A stretch of DNA of 64,000 nt. It comes from Nemopilema nomurai. Its lineage: Eukaryota > Cnidaria > Scyphozoa > Rhizostomeae > Rhizostomatidae. The translations under genes and the position numbers were made by a program. The notes beneath the pieces were generated by a model, which did no database searches, was not told where the DNA came from, and worked only from the letters and a program-made list of their open reading frames with translations. This document shows, piece after piece, positions 24,170-35,724 of this stretch (within the stretch, counting starts at the first letter, position 1; every line of letters begins with the position of its first letter). The DNA is taken from positions 1,150,001 through 1,214,000 of the forward strand of contig ML133471.1 in assembly GCA_003864495.1 (NCBI GenBank). Reading direction: 5' to 3'.

Positions 24170-24740
24170 ACAAAAATTTGAAAAGCATGAATTATTGGAA
24201 AACATGTGTTTCTCTCATGACCCTCCTTATTCTTCTGGTTTTGTCATGATTCCTGCCATGTTTTTTTCAGAAAGACAGCGCTTGAAACTGAATACACACT
24301 ATTGTTCATATAAGGATTACATGAATAAAATAGATTTAGCTATAAGAACATATCTGAGCCCACAATTTAACACTTGAAAAGGTTAAGGCAACAGGATTTC
24401 TTACGAAGGATCAAAGAGAGTGCGGAAAAATAACCGACCCGAGAGTCCCGCTTGGTGGAATTTACTTGACTTATTCATAGCAATAATTCCAGACCATAAA
24501 CAAAAATAGGGGGGGGGGGTAGTTTACCCCTTTGCCCTATAAAATTGCCATCCTGCAAAAGAAAAGTGATTGCTAAAATGTTTGATCGCGAACAAAAGTG
24601 AAAATAAAAAGTGATGCTTCACGATGTGGTACAGCCTCCTTTTGAGGCAAACAAGTAACCAGGCCGCGTTTCTCGTCCTTTCAATGTCCTAAAATACCTT
24701 GAGTTGCAAGTGGTATCTCTAAATATTCTCGGGGCAAAAT
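24170..24740. other. RPL5 to AP1S intergenic segment
   Basis: About 570 bp from the RPL5 stop to the AP1S start codon, including a 10-G run near 24510. It holds the RPL5 3' UTR and the AP1S promoter and 5' UTR. No TATA box is evident. Confidence 0.5.
24324..24329 (+). terminator. poly(A) signal of RPL5
   Basis: Canonical AATAAA about 155 bases past the RPL5 stop codon. Confidence 0.6.
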
Positions 24741-27700
24741 ATGGTAAGTTGTATTGTATGGTTGTGTACGTTTTACTGTGAAAAGTTATTGAAAGTCTTT
24801 TCAGGCCGTGCTATGCTTTGTCAGCTTTCTGTCTGGAGTTCTGTCAGCACGCCACTGGTGATCAAATATCAATTGTACAACAAGGTCGTATTTCACAATT
24901 GAGTTGGTTGGGGCATTGGTGTCGTGCTGTGTTCGACACGCTTATGTTTGAGTTCTGTCACCACCCTTTTGATGACCAAATATCCAAAGTAAAGCCAGGT
25001 TTTCTTTCAAAAAGGAGACCGCTACTAAGCTTCAGGTGTAACCTTTCAGTTGGGATTGCCGCTGACCCGTTTGGCAAGTAGCCTTCAGTGGATAACAGGA
25101 GGATGGAGAAATGTTTCCATAGTTATCTATCTTCATAGCATTACCCATAATGATCGATAACTTCGATGTACCAGGTTTGTTCTGGACTGACCATTCGCAT
25201 CCTCTCGCCGCTCTTATCACGGTTGATCAAGTCTTGATCAAATAAAGTCAATTGGCAAAACTTGGAAAGCAGGCCTGAGTAAACATTGAAAACAGAATAC
25301 TTTGATTTTAAGTAAATTTTATTTCGATGGCAATCGAGTCTTGGCAACATGTTGATTCTCAACAACACGTTAAAATTTAAGGTAGGAAGCCGAGAAAGAT
25401 AAACAAATTTAGTCTTCGCGTGTCGCTGTTGTGAAATGCGTTCGTACTCCAGAGAAAACAAATATACTCTGTTATGAATAAACAAATCGATGTGATTGTG
25501 AGCACAATACTGCTAGTTCTGGAAAGACATCCTGAAAGACACAAATGTTTAAACAGACAAGAGATACATTTACCATGGGCAATTTTTGTGCTCCTTCCAG
25601 TTTGGGTAGGATGCACATCCTTTGGTAACCCAGTATCAAAAGCTTGGTAGGTTATATGTCTCAAATGCTTTTCAGTGTACTAAAATATTTGAAAGAAAGC
25701 AAGCAGAGTTTATAAAAGTAGAATAGCAGATAATTTATGTTATCCTCTTTGCTGCTTTCCTTGCACATTGTCTTTCTTTGAGTGTTAAACTTTTAAGTAA
25801 TAAGGGCTTGAACAAGAGTTTACTGTTAAATGCTTGAATTCTAAATAGGTCACTTAATATGTTACTTTTCATAAAGAGCAGTGTATGACTTATGGATTTT
25901 CTTGTAGATCCACTACATCCTACTATTTAGTAGACAAGGAAAGCTGCGACTGCAGAAATGGTACACTGCCATGCCTCTTAAGGATAAGAAAAAGATCACC
26001 AGGGATCTAACAACAATGATTTTGTCTCGGAAACCCAAAATGTGCAGCTTCCTTGAATACAAAGATATGAAAGTAATATACAAAAGGTATTGTGCGGTCA
26101 TTTGCATTTCATATATGAAATATATTTGGTCATTAGAAAGTAAATATATAAAGGGTCATTCCATGCCAAATGGACCAATTTTTGAAGTGGTCCCACATGC
26201 ACCATCTCAGATTTGCATGCAAATTTGTGTCAATGTTCATATATGTAAGATAGAAGCATCCTGAAAATTTCAGCTTGATATCTTATACCATCCCAAAGAT
26301 GTGCTTCTTCAAAGTCTCCAGCTTTGGCCCTGATGCGGAATTCTGGGAGATGGAAAAATTTATTTTGCAAACTTTGAGGTCCTATATTTCCTTATCCAAT
26401 TTTGATAGCCTCTTCACAATTGATACTCTGGAGCATATTTTGGAGCAGTGTCAGAAAAAAATTATTAAAAAAGTCATTCTTCAATATTTGGCCCATAATG
26501 GCAGCCTAAAATTGCCAAAAATTTTCTTCTGGAAGTGAAAAATTCAAATTTTGAAGGGCCAGGGCTTAAATTCAGACTATCTAGATATAACAAAGCTTAT
26601 TTTATGTACATCTTTGTAAAGTAAACTACAATTTTTGAGGAAATCAGAATGTACAAAGGATTATTTGAGAAATTATGTGGCTTTTAAATTGGTTCCGGAC
26701 CAAAATTTGAAAAAATTTGGTCCTGTTTGAGCCCCCAGAAAACTATGATGGAATTTGCTGTGATGGTTGAAATTCTTTCCACACATGATGATAACTATGA
26801 TTCAATGGAATCAGCAATAAAAAAATGGGGACTCGTTGGGTAGTTGGAATTTTAGGTAATTGAAAAAGTGCTGAAATCAGCAAAAATTTGTAATTGAAAA
26901 AATACCATTAGTTCTTATCATTGGTGCGGAACAATATCAAAATCCAAATATGTCAGTGTTGAGAGACTAATGTATAATAAGGATGTCAATTTGAGAGATA
27001 AACCTCCAAAAAATTGATCATTTGTCCTGTACAAGGATGGCAAAATTCACAGACTTTGTAACAAATTGACACAACCTTGTTTTTGGCAAAGGTTTCTAGT
27101 CATTCTTTTAAGCTAACTATTCAAAATGATACTAAAATATTTCAATCAATGTGAGACATGCAAAGAAAGAGAAAATTGAACAACTTTAATAATTCAATAG
27201 GCTAAACAATAATTTCATTAAACAGCATGCCACTGCATCTCTCAGGTACTTACAAACTACTCATTTTCATAAAATTTTCAAACAGGTTCAAAATCTCTCT
27301 TTGCTCTGTGCTTGATATCTGGGAGCATCTACCTGCAGAAGTTTCACTTTCAGTGAAATTACTTTGCACAGAATATGCGCTACTGGAACCAAGCAGATGT
27401 CCTTCTTCTGGGGCCAAGTGAAAGCGTCAGAGATGACAGATCGTTTCATGAATTTGACCTGGATGTCCTGGTTTTCTTTGGTAATCTCCAAAATGTTTCC
27501 TAAAAACCAGTTGTCCTCTTAAACACAGGCAATATATATTCCTGGCACAAAGACCAAGAAATTGAGTGATACACGCAGTGATGAAACAGAAACACTTGAA
27601 AAGAGCTCATCAAATAAAATTATTTTCATTTTCAAATTTGTACTCTTGAGAAAATGCATCAATGGTGCGAAGACAATATTAATGGCATCAAGTTCTTTTT

Positions 27701-30700
27701 CATGAAAAAAAAATGCAGTGGAATCTCATTGCTCTTCATTTCAATTGGAGGCACGATATGCCAACTGTGCAACGATACCTGGAACCCGAAATCATCACAG
27801 TTTTGTACCACAGTCACTTACAAATTTGCAAATGAAAATAGTTTTATTTGATGAGCTCTTTTCAAGTGTTTCTGTTTCATCACTGTGTGTATCACCCAAT
27901 CTCTCAGATTTTATTCACGACACGATCTGTCCTCTCTGAAGCTTTCACTTGGCCCCAGAAGAAGGACATCTGCTGGGTTCCAGTAGCGCATATTCTGTGC
28001 AAAGTAATTTCACTGAAAGTGAAACTTCTGCAGGTAGATGCTACCAGATATCAAGCACAGAGCAAAGAGAGATTTTGAACCTGTTTGAAAATTTTATGAA
28101 AATGAGTAGTTTGTAAGTACCTGAGAGATGCAGTGGCATGCTGTTTAATGAAATTATTGTTTAGCCTATTGAATTATTAAAGTTGTTCAATTTTCTCTTT
28201 CTTTGCATGTCTCACATTGATTGAAATATTTTAGTATCATTTTGAATAGTTAGCTTAAAAGAATGACTAGAAACCTTTGCCAAAAACAAGGTTGTGTCAA
28301 TTTGTTACAAAGTCTGTGAATTTTGCCATCCTTGTACAGGACAAATGATCAATTTTTTGGAGGTTTATCTCTCAAATTGACATCCTTATTATACATTAGT
28401 CTCTCAACACTGACATATTTGGATTTTGATATTGTTCCGCACCAATGATAAGAACTAATGGTATTTTTTCAATTACAAATTTTTGCTGATTTCAGCACTT
28501 TTTCAATTACCTAAAATTCCAACTACCCAACGAGTCCCCATTTTTTTTATTGCTGATTCCATTGAATCATAGTTATCATCATGTGTGGAAAGAATTTCAA
28601 CCATCACAGCAAATTCCATCATAGTTTTCTGGGGGCTCAAACAGGACCAAATTTTTTCAAATTTTGGTCCGGAACCAATTTAAAAGCCACATAATTTCTC
28701 AAATAATCCTTTGTACATTCTGATTTCCTCAAAAATTGTAGTTTACTTTACAAAGATGTACATAAAATAAGCTTTGTTATATCTAGATAGTCTGAATTTA
28801 AGCCCTGGCCCTTCAAAATTTGAATTTTTCACTTCCAGAAGAAAATTTTTGGCAATTTTAGGCTGCCATTATGGGCCAAATATTGAAGAATGACTTTTTT
28901 AATAATTTTTTTCTGACACTGCTCCAAAATATGCTCCAGAGTATCAATTGTGAAGAGGCTATCAAAATTGGATAAGGAAATATAGGACCTCAAAGTTTGC
29001 AAAATAAATTTTTCCATCTCCCAGAATTCCGCATCAGGGCCAAAGCTGGAGACTTTGAAGAAGCACATCTTTGGGATGGTATAAGATATCAAGCTGAAAT
29101 TTTCAGGATGCTTCTATCTTACATATATGAACATTGACACAAATTTGCATGCAAATCTGAAGTGGTGCATGTGGGACCCCTAGTCCACTTGGCATGGAAT
29201 GACCCTAAAGGAAATCTTTTAAGATGATTCTAGCTTTATGTAAATTATAATTTCTTTGTAGGGAGGCCAGCAGGGATTCTGTGATGAAATGCACCTTTAT
29301 GGCAAAAATGTTTCTGGCTTTGAATTACCATGTTTAATATTTTCAAGTAATTATTGCATTGTGAATTAATTGAAGACTTGATGATGTACTGATTTTTTTT
29401 TAAAGTTTGCAGAAGTGAACATTTCTCAATGTGGTTCTATCTTTTTACAGATATGCAAGTTTGTTCTTTTGTGTAGCTGCTGAAGCCGGAGACAATGAAC
29501 TCATCATTCTGGAAATCATTCATAGATATGTTGAGATTTTGGATAAATACTTTGGCAATGTATGTATCAAGATGATTTGGCAAGATGGAGCAAAAATAGC
29601 TCTTTCATTCAGTAATATATGGCTAGGGCAGTTTACAGCAACAGCTAGTGGATTCAAATCTGGAGAGGGCAATATATCCTCTAGTGAATAGGCAATATAT
29701 TACTTTGATAGAGAAAATAATTTATGTTTAAAAATCTCAATGAGATTTTGAAGTAATTCAATTAACAGTATATTCAGTTTTGTTGAATATCAAATTACTC
29801 CAAATAATAATACATTTAGTATTTCATTTATCTTTTTCTGTTCATAGGTTTGTGAGTTAGACATTATCTTCAACTTTGAAAAGGTATGGCTAAATGAATA
29901 ACAGTTTCTTACTCTCAATGATATACATTTAAGTGCACCTCAAAGTAATTATTAAGTAAATCTGAGTAACTTTCCAATTGAGTGTACCAGCATAAGTAGC
30001 TTTTATGCAATAATTATTCTACCGCATTGGTTCTAAATGGTACTTTTGAACCTGAATTTGAATTTTATACCTTCGATTTAGGCCTACTATGTTTTGGATG
30101 AGCTTATTATTGGAGGTGAGATTCAAGAAACCAGTAAAAATGCAGTGCTGAAGGCAGTTTCTCAACAGGATGTTGTCCAAGAGGTGTGTACTAATTAGCT
30201 TGATTTGAAGCTAAAGATTGATCCTGTTTTCTTTTTTGCATAAACAGATGTAAAAGGGCTGTGGAAAATTAATTTGTTGTTTTTAGATTTGAAGATCATC
30301 TGCTATATATACATTATTTATGCTATTTTGAATGGTAAACATTTTTACAGCAAGAAGCTACCTCTGCACATTTTTGTTCCATGTTAATCTCCGGTTGCTC
30401 CCATTTCTGCAGCAGAATGCTTTTGAAGTCTATTTCTTCCTCTAAAGGCCTCTCGGCTGTCTACTTCTCTTTCCTTTCAGTTAACAATGATTATTATATA
30501 TGTGCATTCACCTTCATAAACTACTTTCCTTTGTTCTTTATACCTATAATACTTTCTTTCACTCCATTGTTTGTATTCTCTGGTGTACACAAATATCAGC
30601 AATGCCAGTTGTTTTCACACAAGAATTTTAAGATGTTCCTTTTCCATAGCAATCCTCATTTTTATAGTATGTCGCGTAGGATGGAGAAGTGCCCTCACTG

Positions 30701-30733
30701 AAGAATGTTTTAGAAGAGCTAGGGCTGTCATGA
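24741..30733 (+). CDS. AP1S: AP-1 clathrin adaptor complex, sigma subunit
   Basis: Six exons give 160 residues (human AP1S1 158, AP1S2 157): 24741-24743 (ATG alone, followed by GTAAGT), 25908-26086, 29451-29559, 29848-29883, 30082-30183 and 30680-30733. All phases agree. Diagnostic blocks: [89 protein letters not shown], and a short last exon coding VLEELGLS. The CSFLE-type core and this C-terminus point to AP-1 rather than AP-2 sigma. The subunit sits in the core of the AP-1 heterotetramer and helps recognise dileucine signals at the trans-Golgi and endosomes. A start codon alone in exon 1 is also seen in vertebrate AP1S genes. A 3-kb foldback element occupies the intron between exons 2 and 3. 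Confidence 0.94.
26153..29205. mobile_element. 3.05-kb foldback element in the AP1S intron
   Basis: Two long inverted arms, about 26153-27640 and 27820-29205, are nearly identical. An 87-codon open frame in the left arm (26275-26538, +) is repeated residue for residue in the right arm (28829-29092, -). The loop is about 170-180 bp. The right arm lacks roughly 90 bp present in the left near 27440-27540. The ends read GGGTCATTCCATGCC and its complement, and a 4-bp direct repeat TAAA flanks the element (26149-26152 and 29206-29209). The shared 87-codon frame has no known motif, and no transposase is present, so the element is non-autonomous or of an undescribed kind. Confidence 0.9.
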
Positions 30734-31744
30734 ATCACCAAGAAATCCACCACAAGACACCTGCAGACAAAACTAGCAAGTGCAAGCTGAACTTAAGCGA
30801 ACCTCAATGCTGAACTTTTTACTTATAACTACAATATTCAATATCTTTTTGAATGGTTAATTAGTTGTTATTTCCTAAATACTTTAGATACTTAATTTTC
30901 AATGTTTAAATAGTATTTGCCATTGTTCGGGTGGGGTTAAAGTGGGTGCTTATCATTTTGTGTTTTAGATGGATATCAATTTATTGGGAAAATGAATGAA
31001 AAATATTTGCATATGGGTAGTAAAGGGATAGCTTATAAGCTTTGTTTACGTTGTATTTGGTGATACCTCCCCAAGGTACGTTTAGAAATCAATAGAGAGG
31101 GGAGATAGTGAAAGTGGATGCTGTCTTACAGATTTAAAATTTCGAAAATCTGATAATTCAAGTCAAAGCTGTTACGGCAGAACTGCAAAGGCAAGTAAGC
31201 AAAGTTACCCAGGAGGTTACCAATCTAGAAGAAAAATGGAAAAGCAGGCTGTTTTAACCAAAGAATAAATCACATTGAAAGAAACCGGCTTTGAATTATT
31301 TGTCCAATGTGGCAAAGCTTTTAGCCAATAATACTGCATTTCTTTTAGTATGATCCTTAACAGTGTTTTCCTTGACCTCTCTTCCCAGGAAACCTTATTT
31401 CCGCGATCTTACGTTCTCTGTTTAAAGTTTTTGTACACAGCCACGAACATTTTGTTAGTTAATCTGTATTCTTTAAGAAGCTCAATATTTATATTGTTGG
31501 CTCTAGTTTTAGTGAAGTTTATTTATTATGCAATTGGATTATATTTAAGAAAAATGTTTCGTCAAAGAGGACTTAGTGACTTTTTTTCGTCAATTTTTCT
31601 CTATCCACGCACGTGCATTGCGTGAACAGTCGGAGTCAATATCAAAAGGCCCTGTAAGTGTTGCGTCTAGTTTAGCTGTACGATGAGCAGAATCCTTTCT
31701 CAGCAAGATTCGGCCGTTTCGTGTTTAGCAGTGAAATTTTGATA
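30734..31744. other. downstream of AP1S, no supported gene
   Basis: It holds the 3' UTR of AP1S and non-coding sequence. A 91-codon plus-strand frame at 31350-31625 is Leu/Phe/Ile-rich with no family pattern and is probably chance. Confidence 0.4.
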
Positions 31745-32313
31745 TAAACTGATAATGATATTTTGATCATTTTTCTTGATGTATGGCAAGGGGCATTGTC
31801 CTGCTGAGAAATAAAAGGATGGTCTGGAATCATTTTGACGCTTATTTTCAAGTTTTTATCAAGGATATCCAGGTTTTATCTCCCCCAAACTTGAAAATCT
31901 CAGTTTTTGTGCAACTCTGCACACAGCTCGCTCTCCTCTTTTCAAAATTTTTTTTGGTCGTCCACATCTCTCCTTTTTATCCAAGGAGCCCGTTTGTTGA
32001 AATTTTTCAAAACTTTAAAAGCTGCGGATTTGCTGCATCCTATTTGCTTCCAGATTTCAGCAAAGGAAAGTCCGTTAAGTCGCAGATGTTTAATTGCAAC
32101 TCGTTCGCCTCCTGACAATTCACGGACTTTTACCATACTTCTCTGTGTTATTTTTCTTTGATTGACAAAATTAATGTCGGCGATATTTGTAATATCTCGT
32201 GAAAAGGAGAGTTTGTTTACATTTTTTATTGTTTTGGTCACGTCAAGTTCTATTTTCGAGCCAAAGTAGTCCAAACCGTTTTCAACAGCCACATACGACA
32301 TTTTCGAAGCCAT
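31745..32313 (-). pseudogene. Tc1/mariner transposase relic with internal deletion
   Basis: Reading from 32313 downward, an open frame to 31942 has a helix-turn-helix pattern (ERVAIKHLRLNGLSFAEIW, IGCSKSAAFKVLKNF), like the paired-type DNA-binding N-terminus of Tc1 transposases. After stops and a frame change, 31.86-31.75 kb on the same strand codes IPDHPF-like sequence and QQDNAPCHTSRK, which is the Tc1/mariner block around the second catalytic Asp. The part between, with the first Asp, is missing, and the third catalytic region is not visible. No intact inverted repeats were found. Confidence 0.8.
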
Positions 32314-34285
32314 ATTTTTAGGCCCTTAGTTTCGATATTTTTGTTCCCTTAGTGTACAATGGACGAATTATTAATTTTGCCCTGATCCCAGACAGCTTCG
32401 ACCAATGATGTAGAAATGTCTTTGAACAGAAAAATTTGCGTCTAAAATCGGGTCCAGACTACTTAGATTCGGCGCAGTTTCGTTTAATTAAAGTGCGCGA
32501 AACCTTGTCGATGCAATTTGCTCGCGCTGGAAGGTGCGCAAAGCATTTAGGCAAAAGTGGCATGGAACCCGAATATTATAAAATGATGCGTTAAAAGTGG
32601 CTACACATAATTTCAAGCACACAAAAACAGACGATTTCAAGACAAGTCTTTTTAGATCCATAAACTTATTTATATTGCTTATACTTCATATTACTTATTC
32701 ATATACACACATAAACGTATTGCTAATATGAAGCATTTTATAGATCCATAAATAGTCAAAATCCAAGTTTTATTGTTGAAAAACTTCAACAATAATCAAA
32801 ATACTGGCTACAACCCCTTGGTCTCTGTACTATGAAAAATGTTTTGTTGATTGAATTGAATCAGGTTGCGGCAGTGGGTGGGTTTCGCGTTCTTTCCATC
32901 ATGGCCGCATCATCCACAAGCGAACATCGAAGTTCGATCGACGTAAACAGGTATCGAGTCTTTCTGTTGTCTCAAAATTTAGATCCATGCATTCCAGCAT
33001 CTTACCTTCTAGTGTGATGCAGAGTACTTTAGAGAGAACTTTGATCGCTTTCAAAAGTTTACGAATCTCTAGGCTTTGCGTGCGAAGTGTCGAAATTTGA
33101 GCTACTGTGTAGCTTACGTTTCATATGTGCCATTAAAGTGAAGGAGAAGCCTCTGCGACATGACCTGGGGAAAGGCAAACCAATTTTGCATGAACGTCGG
33201 GGGTGCTTTGAATTTTTGGGGGTGCAATTTTTCTACGTGAATTAATAGCCAGGGCAAAACATTTAGCAACAATAAGATATCAGACTGAGTACCGTCCAAC
33301 TAATTGCCAAATGAAAATAGTAAAGGCCAGTCAACAACAGTCGTTATTTTTTGTTGGCCCTTTCCCACTGGAAGTAGACAATTTTGTCGGACATTATAAC
33401 TCTACATGAAGTTTTAGCAAACATCAGCCTTTCTTTCTTTTTGACTTCAATTATGTGGTGATCGTGTAATCTTTGCAAACATTTGGCCTTACTATCATTC
33501 GTGTTCGTCTGAATGGAACTCGCGCCCCAGGACCAAACTCTTGAAAATTTAACTATTTACTATTCTCGAGCTTACTTTAGCGTTTTCATTGTATCAAAGA
33601 TGATTAATTGTTCTGTTTTGTTTTTCTTTACTACAAATAAAGTGCTAAAAACTGTCACCGAGAACAGTGTTGATGCAAAACTAGCACTTCGAGGACCATG
33701 ACAAGGAAGGACCGTCTTGTCGAATTCGACATGGCGAAAGCAAATTGTGCTGAATGTGTGTGGAGCTGAACACATGTTTTTTTCAGATGTGATGTTAGAT
33801 TTAAAGACAAACAGTCAAGTTCTATGTGAGAAAAAAGATGGCTCTGAAAGCCTTTTCCGTATTTGGGACACTTTGATGGTATACTCATCTTTTGGCTTTG
33901 AAAGGTCACGGCACAAGCCAACCCTAAACCAAATGCCGTAGTTTATTAATTGGTTGAAATTTTACATTGAAGGCTTTTTGTCAATCCCAGTGATTTGTTA
34001 CTACGATCTCAGTGATCGAATCTAGTCATCATGAAACTGAAACAAAATGTAGATTTATACACAAGGTGTCAAAAAAGGAGAGCTCGTAAGAAAGGCTCTT
34101 AAATAGTACCAACCATTTCAAAAGTGGAGATTTGTTCGCGGAAAACAATAATGAAGAAACATATGAAACCGAAACTAAGATGATAGAAGAAGATGAAAGG
34201 GCACGTAAATATATTATTGACAGCTGAACTGGTTTTCTAGGTTATGCAAAATAACCAGCATAAACACATTACCTTTACGTCATAT
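32314..34285. other. intergenic, possible first exon of an unknown transcript
   Basis: At 32901-32949 the plus strand reads ATGGCCGCATCATCC and onward to AACAG before GTATCG, which looks like a short first coding exon (MAASSTSEHRSSIDVNR). Its phase 2 end does not fit the first DMAP exon at 35737 directly, so any link would need another exon. The rest shows no consistent coding signal. Confidence 0.3.
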
Positions 34286-34335
34286 GTTTCTATTTGAATG
34301 GCCTGATTTGAGCCTTCTTGCAAATATGATAATTT

Positions 34336-34535
34336 CGGAAAATAGCGGTTTTCCACGGGCAGTTGTCTGTTTTCATGTGATAAATGGCTTTCATGTGATC
34401 AGACATCAACTGCGAGGTTAAAACATCATGTGTGCAGTTTGCTTGACAGCCAATCAGATAAACGAAGCTATCATAATGACTCAGCAATTTTTGCAATTTG
34501 GGTATACGCTTTCCATTTATCATGACTCAATGCCT
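34336..34535 (-). repeat. partial copy of the TTAA-type MITE
   Basis: Minus-strand copy of the element at 62864-63076, sharing most of its length. It keeps one terminus (AGGCATTGAGTCATG beside TTAA at 34536-34539), but on the other side it runs into unrelated or longer-element sequence instead of the second inverted repeat. Confidence 0.75.
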
Positions 34536-34539
34536 TTAA

Positions 34540-35724
34540 GAACACAAATATAACTGAATTAATGCAAATAGTGTTTTTTTAAATTAAGCACCATCTGCCA
34601 TTGGCCTCTCACTCATAGTCTTTTTTCCTTGCATGTACATTGTAATACTGTGAAGGTGGAAAATGTCTTTGTTAACTCAATCATGTCTGTTCCTATTACT
34701 TTTTTGGTATGTTAATATTTAGGGGAAAATATCTCTTACCATGGAATCGTGTTTGGCCTTTTTTGTTTTTGTTGTTATATCAAAGATATTTCTTCTTAGT
34801 AATTCAATTGGTCTCCAAGAATTCGATGAGAAGCCAGAAAGTTTCAGTTTACTGCGAGGTAAAGTGTATTACAATTTGTGTTGTTTGTCAAGTGGTGGTG
34901 CAAGTTGGGACGGGTCATTATCCATGGGTTTGTAAAATGTTCACAAGCCATGCCCCTAGAGCTTTCATCTGTCTCTCTAAATCTGTCTTTCATCTTTGAA
35001 AGCATTTTTTAGTAGCAACCCTTTTTGCTTATGATGAAATCCTATCCTAACAGACTTGAAGTGACTGCTCTAATATAAATGCCTTGTTTCGGGTGGTTGA
35101 TTTAATTGAGCTAGAAGAGATGTAAAGATATGTTCAATCTTGTGACTGCATCCAACTAGCTAACTAGCTAACTCATATAGTTTCAGATGCAGGGTCATTT
35201 TTAAAGGCGAACAGGTATCTAACAAAAGGTTTTGGAATTAGCTCATTCCCTGGGTAACATGGAAATAAATGGGGCAAACTCACATGCCAAATCTCTTTTG
35301 AAAATTTATTTTCATTCTGAACTCAAAGCAAATTGAAATATTGCTGATAGTCAGCATCTTTTTGTATTTTCAGCCAAGTTTGATTTCCTTTCCAGTAAAT
35401 GATTTTACCATACATCCTTATTCAAAGGAAAGCTAATTGGAAAGCTCAAATGCCATGTATTCAAAAATAATGTTGAAAGACTTGGTAATGATGTAATCAG
35501 GGTTTGATGCCAAATTTGGTAATGTGGCACACTGAAGTCCAATCACTCTGTAAATAGAGGGTGCCTTTTTATCTTGCAAGAGTCACTCACTTGGCCATTT
35601 TGTTGAATTTTTATCAGTCATTTGAATTTTTATTATTCAGATTTTGTAAAGCAGTTTTTCCATCATAATTTTCACATTGGAAATGAGGATTTTTATTTAA
35701 GCTATGTATTCACAGTGAACATTA
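34540..35724. other. upstream of the DMAP-module gene, possible 5' exon
   Basis: A candidate coding exon at 34741-34858 begins ATGGAATCG, codes a hydrophobic N-terminus and ends CGAG before GTAAAG in phase 1. That would join in frame to the exon at 35737. It would give the protein a membrane-anchor-like start, which is hard to reconcile with zinc fingers, so I do not adopt it. The rest is AT-rich. Confidence 0.3.

Noticed and set aside
26275..26538. 87-codon frame repeated in both foldback arms as a gene
   Set aside because: Identity between arms reflects the young palindrome; no motif or start context shows it is translated.
30351..30701. Alternative last exon of AP1S after the acceptor at 30350
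   Set aside because: Would add over 100 non-homologous residues; the exon at 30680 restores the conserved VLEELGL C-terminus.
33655..33941. Minus-strand frame with a CPKYGKGF zinc-finger-like string
   Set aside because: Only one half-finger without the paired Cys and His spacing; opposite-strand frames overlap it.
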